DNA of 64,000 bases from NCBI RefSeq assembly GCF_900105075.1, contig NZ_FNSK01000001.1, positions 1,935,001 to 1,999,000 on the forward strand. Direction: 5' to 3'. How positions within the stretch are numbered: position 1 is the stretch's first letter; the number at the start of each line of letters is the position of its first letter. This stretch comes from Rhodobacter sp. 24-YEA-8. Its GTDB lineage: Bacteria; Pseudomonadota; Alphaproteobacteria; Rhodobacterales; Rhodobacteraceae. Below are positions 16,052 through 23,680 of the stretch, in pieces. The position numbers were made by a program, and so were the translations under genes. Under the pieces are notes generated by a model, which was given only the letters and a program-made list of their open reading frames with translations, had not been told where the DNA came from and made no database searches.

Positions 16052-17548
16052 ATGACCACTGGTATCCATCATGTCACCGGCATCACTGCCAATGTTCAGG
16101 CGAATGTCGATTTCTATATGGGCTTTCTGGGCCTGAACCTGGTCAAACAGACCGGGGGATTTGAGGATGCCGAACAGCTCCACCTGATCTATGGCGACGC
16201 GGTCGGCAGCCCCGGCTCGCTTCTGACCTTCCTTATCTGGGAGGCTGCGGGAAGGGGCCGCACCGGCCTAGGCCAGGTTTCGGAAATCGCTCTGGCGGTG
16301 CCGCCGGAGACGATCGGCGACTGGCTGACCAAAGCTCTGTCGGCGCGGATCCAGGTCGAAGGGCCGGCTCGGGAATTCGGTGAGCCGGTCTTGCGGCTGA
16401 AAGACCCGGACGGGATGGTCGTGAAGCTGACCGGCACCGATACCATGGCTGCGATGCGGGTCCGGGGCGTCACGATCCTGACCGATAAAGGCGATGAGAC
16501 CGCCGGTTTCATCACCGGCTTCGGCTATGCCGATATCGCCCGCGACGGCGCCAGCCGCCGGCTCAGCTCTGACACGGATGTGGTTGATATCCGCGAGGTT
16601 TCCGGCTTCGTGCCTTCGATCCAGGGCGCGGGCGTGGCCGATCACGTCGCGTTCCGCGCCCCGGATGTGGCGGCAGTTCAGGCCATGCGGGTCTCGCTTA
16701 AGGATTACGGACCCACCCATGTCCATGACCGTAAATATTTCCTGTCGCTCTATGTCCGCGAACCGGCCGGCACGCTGATCGAATTTGCCACGGACGGGCC
16801 GGGAATGAGCGTTGATGAGGCGCCGGATCAGCTGGGCCGCACCCTGATGGTGCCGCCCTCTGATGCCGCGCGGGCAGATGATCTTCGGGTCATGCTGCCG
16901 CAATTCGCCCGCCCGGGCGAGGAGAGGTTTCCGATGCGCGATCTTGCCTTCATCCACCGTTTTCACCGGCCTGAAGACCCCGATGGCTCGACCATCATGC
17001 TGCTGCATGGCACCGGCGGAAACGAAACCGATCTCATGCCGCTGGCGCATAAGATCAATCCGCGTGCCACATTGCTGGGCGTGCGCGGGCGCTCGACCGA
17101 GGAAGGCATCAACCGCTGGTTCTGCCGTTTTGACGCGGTGACCTATGACCAGGAGGATATCCGTGCCGAGGCAGAGGCCTTTGCGGATTTCGCCGCAGGT
17201 GCAATCCGGGGCTATGGGCTTGACGAGGCGAGGCTTTCTTTCCTCGGCTATTCCAATGGCGCAAACCTCTTGGGTGCGATCCTGCAATTGCATCCGGGCG
17301 TGGTGAACCGCGCAATGCTGTTGCGCGCCGTGCAGGCGTTGGAGGTGCCACCTGGTGATAAGCTGGGTGCACCAGAGGTCCTGATGCTGAACGGCGCCCG
17401 CGATCCCTTCGCCCGCATGACCCCGGCGCTGGAAAGCGCTTTGCGCCAGGGCGGTGCCGATCTGACCGCCGAGACGCTTTCCGCCGGACATGAGCTGGCC
17501 TCTGACGACCTGACCCATGCCAGGGCCTGGCTCCGGGCCCGCGCTTAA
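16052..17548 (+). CDS. ring-cleaving dioxygenase fused to alpha/beta hydrolase
   Basis: A 498-residue two-part enzyme. Residues 1-290 contain two vicinal-oxygen-chelate domains like the MhqO/LinE-type extradiol dioxygenases: IHHVTGITANVQANVDFYMG, VADHVAFRAPD and REPAGTLIEFATD carry the His, His and Glu metal ligands. Residues 300-498 form an alpha/beta hydrolase of the phospholipase/carboxylesterase (MhqD-like) type with LLHGTGGNETDLMPL, nucleophile motif GYSNGA, and the acid and His regions NGARDPF and SAGHELASDD. In Bacillus these activities are separate MhqR-controlled genes for quinone detoxification; here they are one chain. It follows the GST gene and converges with lysR, overlapping it by 4 bases at the 3' end. 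Confidence 0.88.
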   Translation: MTTGIHHVTGITANVQANVDFYMGFLGLNLVKQTGGFEDAEQLHLIYGDAVGSPGSLLTFLIWEAAGRGRTGLGQVSEIALAVPPETIGDWLTKALSARIQVEGPAREFGEPVLRLKDPDGMVVKLTGTDTMAAMRVRGVTILTDKGDETAGFITGFGYADIARDGASRRLSSDTDVVDIREVSGFVPSIQGAGVADHVAFRAPDVAAVQAMRVSLKDYGPTHVHDRKYFLSLYVREPAGTLIEFATDGPGMSVDEAPDQLGRTLMVPPSDAARADDLRVMLPQFARPGEERFPMRDLAFIHRFHRPEDPDGSTIMLLHGTGGNETDLMPLAHKINPRATLLGVRGRSTEEGINRWFCRFDAVTYDQEDIRAEAEAFADFAAGAIRGYGLDEARLSFLGYSNGANLLGAILQLHPGVVNRAMLLRAVQALEVPPGDKLGAPEVLMLNGARDPFARMTPALESALRQGGADLTAETLSAGHELASDDLTHARAWLRARA

Positions 17549-18486
17549 CCCTGTGTCGCCCCCTGGATCACCTTGAGCCAGGGGGCTTCGCCGTTGAAAT
17601 GCCCCAGCAGATGGTCGATGAAGCGCCGGAGCTTCAGTGGCATCGGCTGCACCGGCGGCCAGAGCGCCGTCACTGGCAGGCTGCGGGTGCCACAGTGCCC
17701 GAGCACCGCCACCAGCGCCCCCGATTGCAATGCCGGCGCTGCGATAAAGCCGGGCAGCATCGCAAAGCCAAGCCCCGCCACCGCCATATCGCGCATCGCC
17801 TCGCCATTATTGACGCTGATCCGCTCGGTCACGGCGGGCGAGACCATGCGCCCGCCCTCGCTCAGCTGCCAGAGATCCGCGTTGGAGATATGGCTGTAGC
17901 CGATCACCGGCTGGCCGGTCAGATCCTGCAAACCTGCGGGACTGCCGTGGCGGGCCAGGAAATCGGGGCTGGCACAGACCAGCGAGCGATCCTCGCAGAG
18001 CTTTCGCGACATCAGCGCGCCGCCCGGTGACTGGCCAACCCGGATCGCGAGGTCAAACCCTTCGCGCGCAAGATCACGGGCACGGTCGTCATAATCGACC
18101 CGGATCTCCAGCCCCGGATGAAGGCGCGCGAAATCCGCGATAATCCCGGTCAGATGCAGTGTGCCAAAGGTCATGGGCGCAGCAAGCGAGAGCGTTCCGC
18201 GCAGCCCCTCCCCATCCCCCATCCCGCCCCATGCCGCGGATTCTGCCGCCGCGCGCAGATCGGTCAGCGCCGGGCGAAAGCGGGTGGCCAGCCGGTGTGC
18301 GGCCTCGGTCGCGGTGATGCGGCCGGCATTGCGGCGAAACAGCGCCACGCCAAGCCCGGTTTCCAGATCCCCCAGCCGTTTCGAGATCACCGATTTCGAC
18401 AGGTTCAGCCGCGCGGCAGCAGCGGTGACAGTGCCCAGCTCCATCACGGTCAGGAAAGTGTCGATTTCATCAAGAGTATAGCGCAT
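17545..18486 (-). CDS. LysR-family transcriptional regulator
   Basis: A 313-residue LysR regulator. The N-terminal winged helix is DEIDTFLTVMELGTVTAAAA followed by RLNLSKSVISKRLGDLE, and the rest is a periplasmic-binding-like effector domain (SLAAPMTFGTLHL...GFDLAIRVG). It falls in the CrgA/DntR-like group by eye, several members of which sense quinones or other electrophiles. The ATG at 18486 lies 25 bases from the palindromic operator at 18511-18529, so it should control itself as well as the divergent dioxygenase. A second operator upstream of the GST suggests that operon is also its target. Confidence 0.9.
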   Translation of the reverse strand: MRYTLDEIDTFLTVMELGTVTAAAARLNLSKSVISKRLGDLETGLGVALFRRNAGRITATEAAHRLATRFRPALTDLRAAAESAAWGGMGDGEGLRGTLSLAAPMTFGTLHLTGIIADFARLHPGLEIRVDYDDRARDLAREGFDLAIRVGQSPGGALMSRKLCEDRSLVCASPDFLARHGSPAGLQDLTGQPVIGYSHISNADLWQLSEGGRMVSPAVTERISVNNGEAMRDMAVAGLGFAMLPGFIAAPALQSGALVAVLGHCGTRSLPVTALWPPVQPMPLKLRRFIDHLLGHFNGEAPWLKVIQGATQG

Positions 18487-18510
18487 GACCAAGTGTCGCC
18501 TGGGCAGGCT

Positions 18511-18529
18511 CGTTCGTAAAGCGCGAACG
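18511..18529. promoter_or_regulatory. LysR-type operator between lysR and dioxygenase
   Basis: CGTTCGTAAAGCGCGAACG is a perfect 6-base inverted repeat with a 7-base spacer. The reverse complement of the site at 15282-15300 shares the first ten bases CGTTCGTAAA and the CGAACG half. It lies about 46 bases upstream of a CATATT -10-like element (18574-18579), centred near -67 for the dioxygenase, the standard LysR recognition-site position. Confidence 0.8.
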
Positions 18530-18603
18530 CCGGATCAGGCAATGCCCTGCTGGAAGGAAACGCCATCGGCGCGCATATTCAGGACAACGAAAGGAGGCCG
18601 ATC

Positions 18604-19560
18604 ATGGCAAACTCTTCTGACCTTACACTCGGCGGCATCCATCACCTGACGGCGATCACCGCCAATGCCCCTGAAAACAAACGCTTCTATACCGAGACCC
18701 TGGGTCTGAGGCTGGTGAAGAAAACTGTGAACCAGGACGATACCTCGGCCTATCATCTCTTCTATGCCGACGGGCTGGCAAGCCCCGGCACCGACCTGAC
18801 CTTCTTTGACTGGCCGGTGGGGCGCGAACGGCGCGGGGTGCATTCGATCAGCCGGACCGGCCTTCGGATCGCACCTGACAGCTTTGACTTCTGGGCCGGA
18901 CGGATCCGCGATCATGGGCTGGAAAGCGGGGCTGTCAGCACGGTTGACGGGCGGGTGAGCCTCGATTTTGAAGACCCCGAAGGGCAGCGTTTCCGGCTGA
19001 CCGCCGATCGGCCGGGTCTGGCGAACCCCTGGGACCGCAGCCCGGTCGAGGCGGCGCATCAGATCCGGGGCCTTGGTCCGATCACAATCTCGGTCGCGGA
19101 CCTGGCGCCGACAAAGGCAGTGCTGGAGCGGGTGATGAACATGCGCGAGACCGGCGAATATGCGAGCCCGGATGGCGAAGGGGTGGTGCATGTCTTCTCG
19201 ATGGGCCAGGGCGGGCCATCGGCGGAACTGCATGTCGCGGTGCAGCCCGGGCTGCCCGTGGCGCGCCAGGGCGCGGGCGCGGTGCATCATGTCGCCTTCC
19301 GCACCCCGGATACGCAAGGCATCCAGGACTGGGCCGCACGGCTCAGGGACTTCCGCATTCCCTCTTCCGGCGAGGTGGAACGCTACTATTTCCGCAGCCT
19401 CTACTTCCGCGAACCCGGTGGCAATCTGTTCGAAATCGCCTCGGACACGCCTGGTTTCACCGTGGACGAGCCGCTGGAAAGCCTCGGCGAACGCCTGTCG
19501 CTGCCGCCCTTCCTCGAAGCAAAGCGCGCGCGGATCGAGGCCGGGCTGAAACCGCTGTGA
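18604..19560 (+). CDS. ring-cleaving dioxygenase (VOC family, MhqO-like)
   Basis: A 318-residue protein with two VOC modules. The N-terminal module is [20 protein letters not shown] and [13 protein letters not shown]; the C-terminal module has [17 protein letters not shown] and [17 protein letters not shown]. The His and Glu positions fit an extradiol dioxygenase metal site. Related enzymes open hydroquinone or catechol rings. It is homologous to the N-terminal half of the fusion enzyme at 16052 and is divergently transcribed from lysR, so the two genes look like paralogous outputs of one regulator. A strong ribosome site (aaggaggc) precedes the ATG. Confidence 0.92.
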   Translation: MANSSDLTLGGIHHLTAITANAPENKRFYTETLGLRLVKKTVNQDDTSAYHLFYADGLASPGTDLTFFDWPVGRERRGVHSISRTGLRIAPDSFDFWAGRIRDHGLESGAVSTVDGRVSLDFEDPEGQRFRLTADRPGLANPWDRSPVEAAHQIRGLGPITISVADLAPTKAVLERVMNMRETGEYASPDGEGVVHVFSMGQGGPSAELHVAVQPGLPVARQGAGAVHHVAFRTPDTQGIQDWAARLRDFRIPSSGEVERYYFRSLYFREPGGNLFEIASDTPGFTVDEPLESLGERLSLPPFLEAKRARIEAGLKPL

Positions 19561-19590
19561 TCTGAAGGCACCATCCGCCAGAGGCGCTGG

Positions 19591-19686
19591 CCGCCCGCCT
19601 TACGGCGGGCGGCGGGCGGCGGGGAGGGGGCAGGGGAGGGGTTCCCCCTCCCCTGCCCCCTCCCCGGTTGCGCCTTTGGCGCAACC
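19591..19686. repeat. cluster of three perfect hairpins (palindromic element)
   Basis: Three perfect inverted repeats lie end to end between two convergent genes. CCGCCCGCC/GGCGGGCGG (19591-19612) has a 9-base stem. 19621-19641 pairs with 19645-19665 as a 21-base perfect stem of G-runs and C-runs around a TTC loop. GGTTGCGCC/GGCGCAACC (19666-19686) has a 9-base stem around TTT. The arrangement resembles a REP/BIME-type intergenic element and could also stop transcription from both sides. Confidence 0.85.
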
Positions 19687-19700
19687 GCATCTCCCTCCGC

Positions 19701-20606
19701 TCAGCCGAAGATCAGGAGGACAACGATCCCGCCGGTGATCAACAGGCAGCCGGTCACTTCGCGCGGCGCAATCTTTTCGCGAAAGAAGAACACCGTCGCC
19801 GCAAAGGTGAATAAAAGCTCGATCTGACCAAGCGCCTTTACCACTGCGGCATTTTGCAGGGTCATTGCCGCAAACCAGCAGAGCGAGGCCCCTGCCCCAC
19901 AGATGCCCGCAAAAAGCGATACTTTCCACGCCTTTGCGATGCGGGAAAACTCTTCCCGTTCACGCCAGAGCATCCAGCCCGCCATCACCACCACCTGCAC
20001 CAGCAGCGTTGCAACCAGTGTCAGCGTCGCCTGGGTCAGGAAATCCGGCCCTCCGAGCGAAAGCGACGCCGCCCGGTAAGACACCGCAGATACCCCGAAC
20101 ATCGCCCCGGACCCCAGCCCGATCAGCGCATTGCGCGAGAAGACCGAGGTCAGGAGGCTCCGCCAGCCCCCCTGGACATGCGCGACCGATATCAGCATCA
20201 CGCCCGCCACGCTGATCGCGATCGCCGCCAGCGCGCCCGGCGTCACCCGCTCGCCCAGAAAGATCAGGCCGAACAGCGCCGCCTGTGCCGGCTCGGTCCG
20301 CGAATACGCCGTACCGACCGCAAAATTCCGAAAGGAAAACAGGTGGATCAGCAGGAATGTCCCCGCGATCTGCGCCAGCGCTCCGATCAGCACCCAAACC
20401 GCGAACTCGATCTGCGGCACCGGCAGTGGCCCGCGCCCCGAGGCCAGCACCCCCGCCAGCATCAAAAGCGCCACCGGCAGACCAAAGCCAAAGCGCACGA
20501 AGGTCGCGCCGGTCGTACCCATCGCGCCTTTCAGATGCTTCTGCGCGGCCGAGCGCAGGTTTTGCAAAAAGGCCCCGGCAAGGGTGATCGGGATCCAGAT
20601 TTCCAT
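19701..20606 (-). CDS. EamA/DMT-family transporter
   Basis: An inner-membrane protein of 301 residues with about ten transmembrane helices arranged as two EamA repeats (AGAFLQNLRSAAQKHLKGAMG in the first; ALIGLGSGAMFGVSAVSYRAAS in the second). The pattern PAQAALFGLIFLGERVTPG and the C-terminal LGQIELLFTFAATVFFFREK are typical of the drug/metabolite transporter superfamily. Substrate is unknown. It converges on the hairpin cluster at 19591-19686. Confidence 0.9.
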   Translation of the reverse strand: MEIWIPITLAGAFLQNLRSAAQKHLKGAMGTTGATFVRFGFGLPVALLMLAGVLASGRGPLPVPQIEFAVWVLIGALAQIAGTFLLIHLFSFRNFAVGTAYSRTEPAQAALFGLIFLGERVTPGALAAIAISVAGVMLISVAHVQGGWRSLLTSVFSRNALIGLGSGAMFGVSAVSYRAASLSLGGPDFLTQATLTLVATLLVQVVVMAGWMLWREREEFSRIAKAWKVSLFAGICGAGASLCWFAAMTLQNAAVVKALGQIELLFTFAATVFFFREKIAPREVTGCLLITGGIVVLLIFG

Positions 20607-20799
20607 GCTCAGAACCTCCAGTTTCCAAGGCGACTATGCGAGCGAGCCGCCACTGGCAAGCGCTCTGGTCATGCGCCATCCCCCCAGGACAGCACGCGCC
20701 CCGGTGAAAGCGCCAGAATGAAAATACCCGGAAAGCCCTCCCTTGCGCCTCGGGGCATTTCCCTCCAGCCTAGCGTGCAACCCGATTTCAGGATGCCCG

Positions 20800-21297
20800 A
20801 TGCGCGCGTTTTCTCCTGCTGCCCTTGCCCCTTTTGCCGCCGGCCTTCTCATCGCCGCCCCCGTCTTTGCCGCCTGCCAGGGGGAGAGCCTCTTTGAATG
20901 CCGGATCGGCAAGAAAGAGCTGGAACTCTGCCACACCGGCAGCGCTGTGAACTATCGCTTCGGCGCGCCAGGCAAGCACGAACTGCAGATCAACACCACG
21001 CTGAGCGACCTGGAGTATCAGCCCTGGCCTGGCGTCGGCCGCACGATCTGGGAGGCCGTTACATTCCATAATGCCACGACCAGCTACGATGTCTGGTCCG
21101 GGTTTGATCGGCAGGATCCGGATGCAAAGCTCGAAGGCGGGGTGAATGTGCTCAGGGGCGAGACACTGATCGCCGCGCTCGACTGCACCAAAGGCTCGGT
21201 CCGAAGCGGGCTCGACCTGCTTTACGGCGCGAAAGAGGGTATCGGCCAATGCTGGAGCTTTGACGATAAGGTCTGGATCACCGGCTCTTGCGACTGA
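20800..21297 (+). CDS. secreted hypothetical protein with cysteine pairs
   Basis: A 165-residue protein. Residues 1-24 form a clear signal peptide (SPAALAPFAAGLLIAAPVFA followed by a cut near AAC). The mature part holds six cysteines, including FECRIGKKELELCH and the terminal SCD, consistent with disulfides in the periplasm. I do not recognise the domain. The gene is monocistronic with its own upstream region. Confidence 0.75.
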   Translation: MRAFSPAALAPFAAGLLIAAPVFAACQGESLFECRIGKKELELCHTGSAVNYRFGAPGKHELQINTTLSDLEYQPWPGVGRTIWEAVTFHNATTSYDVWSGFDRQDPDAKLEGGVNVLRGETLIAALDCTKGSVRSGLDLLYGAKEGIGQCWSFDDKVWITGSCD

Positions 21298-21377
21298 CAA
21301 CTGACGCCGCCCCCGGCTCCTGCCCTCTTTCGGCGCCACGCACGTCTGAGCCAAGGCTTTGGCTTTCGCACCTTGCC

Positions 21378-21761
21378 TCAGGCCGGATCGGTTTTCCCAA
21401 CCGGCGGCAGGGCTGCGGGCGGTTTCTCCTGCTCCGCGAGTTGTGACGCGGAGGGGCTGGCCCCTTCCCAGGCCTCGCCCATTGCGAGGAGGCAGCTCAA
21501 CCCATCGGCGTAGTTTTGAATCAAAAGCCAGTTGCCATCTGTATCGGCACGGATCTCGATCATCGCCTCGGCATCGCGCAACCCCTGGCCCTGTGCAGCA
21601 AAATCACGCCCATGTTCCAGACGCGCCAGCAATTTTGCCCTTGGCGCGCAGATCGCCTTACCACCGGGACCTTTCGCCAATGCCTCCTGCGCCGCCAGCG
21701 GCATCCCGGCTGCGACATTCGCGGCAAGGCAGGCTGAAAGAAGGACGATTCTCTGCGTCAT
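21378..21761 (-). CDS. secreted hypothetical protein
   Basis: A 127-residue protein with an N-terminal signal peptide (QRIVLLSACLAANVAAGMPL), then a small domain with one Cys pair (AICAPRAKLLARLEHGRDF; GLSCLLAMGEAWE) and a Pro-rich tail. The WLLIQNYADGLSCLLAMGE stretch suggests a small periplasmic fold common among alphaproteobacterial secreted proteins, but I cannot name it. Alternative upstream starts exist; the ATG at 21761 puts the signal peptide at the N-terminus. Confidence 0.7.
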   Translation of the reverse strand: MTQRIVLLSACLAANVAAGMPLAAQEALAKGPGGKAICAPRAKLLARLEHGRDFAAQGQGLRDAEAMIEIRADTDGNWLLIQNYADGLSCLLAMGEAWEGASPSASQLAEQEKPPAALPPVGKTDPA

Positions 21762-21981
21762 GCATGAAATCGTAACATGAAAATGACGCATAACATGTGA
21801 AAATGCATCCCGCCGGCGCACAAGGTTTGAGTCCTCGCGGCCACACCTGGCCCGCACAATATCCGGTGGTTAACTTTTTCCCTTTCCCCTCATCCGGTGG
21901 TGGTGCCTATAGTCACGGCAATGAACCGGGGGTAACACCCGGTCTTGAGGCAGGCCAATAACAACAAGCAAGGAGGGCGCG

Positions 21982-22452
21982 ATGCGCTGCCCGTTCTGCG
22001 GTAATATCGACACCCAGGTGAAGGACTCGCGTCCCGCCGAAGATCACGTCTCGATCCGTCGTCGCCGTTTCTGCCCCGCCTGTGGCGGGCGTTTCACCAC
22101 TTATGAACGCGTGCAGCTGCGCGATCTTGTTGTGGTCAAATCCAATGGCAAACGCGAGGATTTCGACCGCGACAAGCTGGAACGTTCGATCCGGATCGCG
22201 ATGCAGAAACGCCCGATCGACCCGGAACGCATCGACCAGATGATCTCGGGCATCGTGCGACGGCTGGAAAGCATGGGTGAAACCGATGTCCCCTCGCGCA
22301 CCATCGGTGAAATCGTGATGGAATCCCTCGCCAGGATCGACACGGTCGCCTATGTTCGCTTTGCCAGCGTTTACAAGAACTTCCAGGCTGCGGGTGATTT
22401 CGACCGTTTTGTCAGCGAGCTCCGGCCCGCCACGGACAAGGGCGAGGAATAA
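21982..22452 (+). CDS. nrdR: transcriptional repressor NrdR
   Basis: A 156-residue repressor of ribonucleotide reductase genes. The N-terminal zinc ribbon is CPFC...CPAC ([18 protein letters not shown] and [18 protein letters not shown]), and residues 50-140 form the ATP-cone that senses ATP/dATP. Length matches the family. It carries a strong AAGGAGG ribosome site and is followed after 33 bases by ribD, the common nrdR-ribD order. Confidence 0.96.
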   Translation: MRCPFCGNIDTQVKDSRPAEDHVSIRRRRFCPACGGRFTTYERVQLRDLVVVKSNGKREDFDRDKLERSIRIAMQKRPIDPERIDQMISGIVRRLESMGETDVPSRTIGEIVMESLARIDTVAYVRFASVYKNFQAAGDFDRFVSELRPATDKGEE

Positions 22453-22456
22453 TCCC

Positions 22457-22478
22457 CCGGGGCCAGATAAGGCCCCGG
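22457..22478 (+). promoter_or_regulatory. hairpin overlapping the ribD ribosome site
   Basis: CCGGGGCC (22457-22464) pairs perfectly with GGCCCCGG (22471-22478) around AGATAA. The 3' arm ends in the GGAG (22477-22480) that serves ribD at 22486, so the hairpin could reduce ribD translation. No FMN-riboswitch core is present. Confidence 0.5.
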
Positions 22479-22485
22479 AGCGACC

Positions 22486-23580
22486 ATGACCCGCCAGATC
22501 GATGAGACCCATATGACCCATGCCCTGCGCCTCGCCGCGCGGGGCAATGGCACATGCTGGCCCAACCCTTCGGTCGGCTGCGTGCTGGTGAAAGACGGGC
22601 GGGTCATCGGGCGCGGCACCACACAGCCCGGCGGGCGGCCTCATGCAGAACGGGTGGCGCTGGCCCAGGCGGGCGAGGCCGCGCGCGGCGCCACCTCCTA
22701 TGTGACGCTGGAACCCTGCGCCCATCACGGCAAGACCAGCCCCTGCGCCGAAGCGCTGGTGGCGGCGGGCGTCACGCGCGTCGTCACCGCCATCACCGAC
22801 CCCGATGCCCGCGTCGCCGGTCGGGGTCATGCGATCCTGCGTGCAGCCGGTATCGAGGTGACCGAAGGCATCCTCGCGGCCGAGGCCACTGAAATCACCG
22901 CAGGTTTTCTGAAGCGCGTGACGCGCGGCCTGCCCTTCGTGACGCTGAAACTCGCAACCACACTCGATGGCCGCATCGCAACCGCCACGGGCGAAAGCCG
23001 CTGGATCACCGGGCCGGAATCACGCCGCGCGGTTCATGCGATGCGGATGGATCATGACGCGGTGATGATCGGCTCCGGCACCGCCCGCGCCGATGACCCG
23101 GATCTGACGGTGCGCGATATGGGCGCGGCCCGCCAGCCCGTGCGCATCGTGATTGACAGCCAGCTGAGCCACCGCCCCGACAGCCGCCTCGGCCGCACAG
23201 CGCGCGAGGTGCCGGTCTGGCTGCTGCATGGCCCCGATGCGCCCGTCCCCGCACAGACGGCCTGGGCCGCAACCGGCGCGAAACTGCTCTCCTGCCCCAT
23301 AACCGGGCCCCATCTCGACCTGACGGCCGCATTGCAAACCCTCGCCGCCGAGGGGCTTACCCGCATTTTCTGCGAAGGTGGCGGCAGCCTCGCTGCAGCC
23401 CTGATCCGCGCGGGCCTCGTTGATGAGCTGGCAAGCTTCACCGCAGGCGCGCTGATCGGGGCAGACGGGCACGCTGCCATCGGGCCGCTGGGGCTCGGCG
23501 CCCTGCAAGACGCGCCGCGCCTGCGGCTGATCGCGCAGCGCCGCATCGGCCCCGATACCCTCAGCCGCTGGAAATTCTGA
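22486..23580 (+). CDS. ribD: riboflavin biosynthesis deaminase/reductase RibD
   Basis: Bifunctional enzyme of 364 residues. Residues 1-150 are the deaminase, with zinc-site motifs HAERVAL and PCAHHGKTSPCAEAL. Residues 150-364 are the NADPH-dependent reductase, with VTLKLATTLDGRIATATGESRWITG, the MIGSGTARADDPDLTVR loop and EGGGSLAAALIRAGLVDE. It performs the second and third steps of riboflavin synthesis from GTP. It sits after nrdR; ribE/ribBA are not in the window downstream. Confidence 0.95.
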   Translation: MTRQIDETHMTHALRLAARGNGTCWPNPSVGCVLVKDGRVIGRGTTQPGGRPHAERVALAQAGEAARGATSYVTLEPCAHHGKTSPCAEALVAAGVTRVVTAITDPDARVAGRGHAILRAAGIEVTEGILAAEATEITAGFLKRVTRGLPFVTLKLATTLDGRIATATGESRWITGPESRRAVHAMRMDHDAVMIGSGTARADDPDLTVRDMGAARQPVRIVIDSQLSHRPDSRLGRTAREVPVWLLHGPDAPVPAQTAWAATGAKLLSCPITGPHLDLTAALQTLAAEGLTRIFCEGGGSLAAALIRAGLVDELASFTAGALIGADGHAAIGPLGLGALQDAPRLRLIAQRRIGPDTLSRWKF

Positions 23581-23680
23581 CGCCCGGCCCGCCACAGAGA
23601 AACAAGGCGCCCGTGTGGAACGCCCCGCCCCCTGCCTGAAAGGCCGCGGCGTGCTTGTGGCCCCCGCGCGCCCTCGGAAA

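Noticed and set aside
21816..21850. tRNA-like T-arm (GGTTTGAGTCCTCGCGGCC)
   Set aside because: T-stem pairs poorly and no acceptor or anticodon arm is found upstream, so it is not a tRNA and too weak for an attachment-site claim.
22440..22490. FMN riboswitch before ribD
   Set aside because: Only one simple hairpin is present; none of the conserved RFN segments are there.
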